DNA of 64,000 bases from Gardnerella leopoldii (GTDB lineage: Bacteria; Actinomycetota; Actinomycetes; Actinomycetales; Bifidobacteriaceae), in contig NZ_CP029984.1 of the NCBI RefSeq assembly GCF_003293675.1, forward strand, positions 124,001-188,000, written 5' to 3'. A model generated the notes under the pieces. It made no database searches. It was not told the DNA's origin and saw only the letters and a list, made by a program, of their open reading frames with translations. Shown here in pieces: positions 62,610 to 64,000 of the stretch (position 1 is its first letter; every line of letters begins with the position of its first letter). A program made the position numbers and the translations under genes.

Positions 62610-63443
62610 ATGGCACAAGATAAAGCACAAAGCAAATCGCAAGGCGCGTCGAAGGGTGCGACGCAAGGCATGAAGCAGACTAAGAAAAAGCAGGGCATGT
62701 TCTCGCAGATCATACGTATTTATAAGTACACGCATTCTGACGATAAGCAGCTGCCTCTGTGGTTGTCTTGCGCGTTTGCTGCGCCGATTTTGGTTGCTGT
62801 AATTCTTGGAATTGCATCTCGTTGGTCCATTTTGATGTGGATTATGATGCTTATTACAGCGGTGATGCTTGGTTTGCTGCTGTTTACTGTTGTGCTTACG
62901 AAGCGTGCAGATAAAGTTGGTTACGCAAAGTTGGAAGGTCGTCCGGGTGCGGCTGCCGGCATTATTTCTGCGATTAATAAGGGCGGTTTTACTTTTCCGC
63001 AGCAGCCTGTGTGGGTGGATGCGCGCACGAAGGATGCGCTTTGGCGAGGCACTGGTTTTAACGGAATTTTCCTCGTTGGTGAGGGTAATTACGAGCGTTT
63101 AATGCATGCTATGGATCGACAGGAGCACGCTATTAAAAGCGTTACTGCCGGATCTAATATACCTGTATACCGTATTGCTGTTGGTAATGGCGAAAATCAG
63201 GTGAAGCTTAAAGAATTGCGCGGAAAGGTGTTGCGCTCGAAGACGCTACAGCCTGTGAAGCACAAGTTTGCGTTGTTTGATAAAATTCATCCGAACCGCC
63301 GATTCTTCCTTACTAAGACGGAGCTTGCGATTTTGAATGAGCGTTTGCGCACGTTGCAAAGCAAGAGTGGATTTGGCATTCCGAAGGGAATCGATCCAAC
63401 GCGTCCGCAGCGCATCAGCCGTCGTGCAATGCGCGGTAAGTAA
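62610..63443 (+). CDS. DUF4191-family membrane protein
   Basis: The 277-residue protein has a polar Lys/Gln-rich N-terminus, two membrane helices (about residues 53-75 and 77-97) and a cytosolic domain with GYAKLEGRPGAAAGIISAINKGGF and WVDARTKDALWRGTGFNGIFLVGEGN. This is the DUF4191 pattern of actinobacteria. Function is unknown. Start is ATG 62610; the frame runs back to 62547 but overlaps a hydrophobic stretch with no ribosome site. Confidence 0.88.
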   Translation: MAQDKAQSKSQGASKGATQGMKQTKKKQGMFSQIIRIYKYTHSDDKQLPLWLSCAFAAPILVAVILGIASRWSILMWIMMLITAVMLGLLLFTVVLTKRADKVGYAKLEGRPGAAAGIISAINKGGFTFPQQPVWVDARTKDALWRGTGFNGIFLVGEGNYERLMHAMDRQEHAIKSVTAGSNIPVYRIAVGNGENQVKLKELRGKVLRSKTLQPVKHKFALFDKIHPNRRFFLTKTELAILNERLRTLQSKSGFGIPKGIDPTRPQRISRRAMRGK

Positions 63444-63462
63444 ATTATTCTTGCGACGGATT

Positions 63463-63660
63463 GGCGACAGTTACTTTACGTAAATGTGAAGGAACTATCG
63501 CTTTTTGGTGAGATTTCGACATTTTCTGTACACAGCTGCACAGTTTCTGCCGGGATTGCGCGCGCAGGCGGCATAAACTGTACGCGGTTGTAAAGTTTCT
63601 GCCGTTTTTTGGTGCGCAAGCGACCTTTATTTTACACGCGCGTAAAGTTTCTGTCGTTTT
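63463..63660. repeat. CTTTACA-TGTAAAG palindromic repeat array, four diverged units
   Basis: Units near 63465, 63518, 63569 and 63622 follow the DUF4191 stop. Cores vary: CTTTACGTAAATGTGAAG, CTGTACACAGCTGCACAG, CTGTACGCGGTTGTAAAG and TTTTACACGCGCGTAAAG. Confidence 0.8.
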
Positions 63661-64000
63661 TCGTTACTGGTGCAGATGGGTGACTGCGCGCGCTGTGCTG
63701 CGCTCAAGCATGTCGTCGCGCGCACAAAACACAACCGAATTCCCAATAAACTACCATGCAAACCTGCCCTGCCTTCGTCAATCGAGACGAAGGCAGACCT
63801 CGCTTGCGTTGAAAGCACACCGTGCTTTCAACCCTGAGCAAGCTCGGCGCTCCGAGTTGCTTTCGCGCGCTCTGTGCTGCGCTCAAGCATGTCGTCGCGC
63901 CCGCGTTTGGAGGGTTGGCGTCTACGCGCTGCCGTACAATCGTCAATCGACACGGGTGCTCTGTGTTTTCGCTTATGTAAGCGTGAACATTCAGAGCTGA
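63661..64000. repeat. Mosaic palindromic element at the right end
   Basis: No supported gene. Bases 63765-63865 are the reverse complement of the block at 43390-43495: GACGAAGGC hairpin, CCTCGCTTGC, the palindrome GTTGAAAGCACAC..GTGCTTTCAAC at 63808-63832 (one mismatch) and CTGAGCAAGCTCGGCGCTCCGAG. A CTGTGCTGCGCTCAAGCATG module appears at 63697 and again near 63869, and also at 55819. Confidence 0.75.

Noticed and set aside
63680-64000. Open frames in the right-end repeats, also 55572-55871, 43420-43623 and 22355-22546
   Set aside because: They are made of repeat modules and palindromes; similar protein strings arise because the repeats are shared.

Overview
The window reads as one chromosomal segment of a low-GC member of the Bifidobacteriaceae, most like Gardnerella. 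This placement is an inference. It rests on actinobacterial gene order (rpsD, a DUF948 and a DUF6167-type gene, alaS, ruvX, mltG, aroC, a fused aroKB, aroQ, pyrG), on actinobacterial families (DUF2530, DUF3043, DUF4191, an Rpf-like protein with DUF348 and G5 domains, a PhoU/SenX3 pair), and on base composition that looks close to 42% GC by eye. I see no prophage, transposase or CRISPR array. The left end is cut inside a signal peptidase I gene.

Layout. 1-5.7 kb: lepB end, rnhB, a LacI regulator, a degenerate CydDC-like ABC protein and a membrane-anchored HNH nuclease. 5.7-9 kb (minus): an MFS exporter, an Rpf-like cell-wall protein, thioredoxin. 9-16.6 kb: serS, tRNA-Ser, then the upper mevalonate genes on the minus strand (thiolase, HMG-CoA reductase, HMG-CoA synthase) and xpt. 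16.8-22.3 kb: pcrA/uvrD with long low-complexity tails and a three-gene DUF4418/FtsX/ATPase export unit. 22.7-36 kb: housekeeping genes for translation, recombination, cell wall and aromatic/CTP biosynthesis. 36.2-43.3 kb: a full suf Fe-S assembly operon and a damaged HAD gene. 43.7-46.4 kb (minus): a DUF4125 and TPR-DUF4037 pair. 46.6-63.4 kb: tRNA-Pro, lysS, gpmA, phoU, a sensor kinase lacking its histidine, secreted CHAP and NlpC/P60 hydrolases, a Usp, a GT4 glycosyltransferase, OsmC, thyA-folA, a tyrosine phosphatase, a dipeptidase and two membrane proteins.

The strongest unexplained signal is between the genes. Three families of structured repeats fill the intergenic spaces: (i) about 29 copies, at nine loci, of a palindromic unit built on CTTTACA-N-TGTAAAG with asymmetric conserved flanks, in tandem arrays with a period near 50 bp; (ii) two inverted copies, about 277 bp each, of an element with three nested or adjacent stems; (iii) palindromes whose centres differ but stay self-complementary, embedded in a mosaic of shared GC-rich modules, one of them tandemly duplicated. 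In addition, many genes carry short in-frame tandem repeats in loops or at termini, and several stop codons are followed by simple tandem repeats. Together these suggest a genome shaped by slippage and by small non-autonomous repeats.

Other points of interest are an ABC protein that has lost every ATPase motif and its second nucleotide-binding domain, a histidine kinase without the phospho-acceptor histidine, an uncharacterised DUF4037/DUF4125 pair, and a Met/His/Cys-rich DUF4418 protein beside an ABC exporter.
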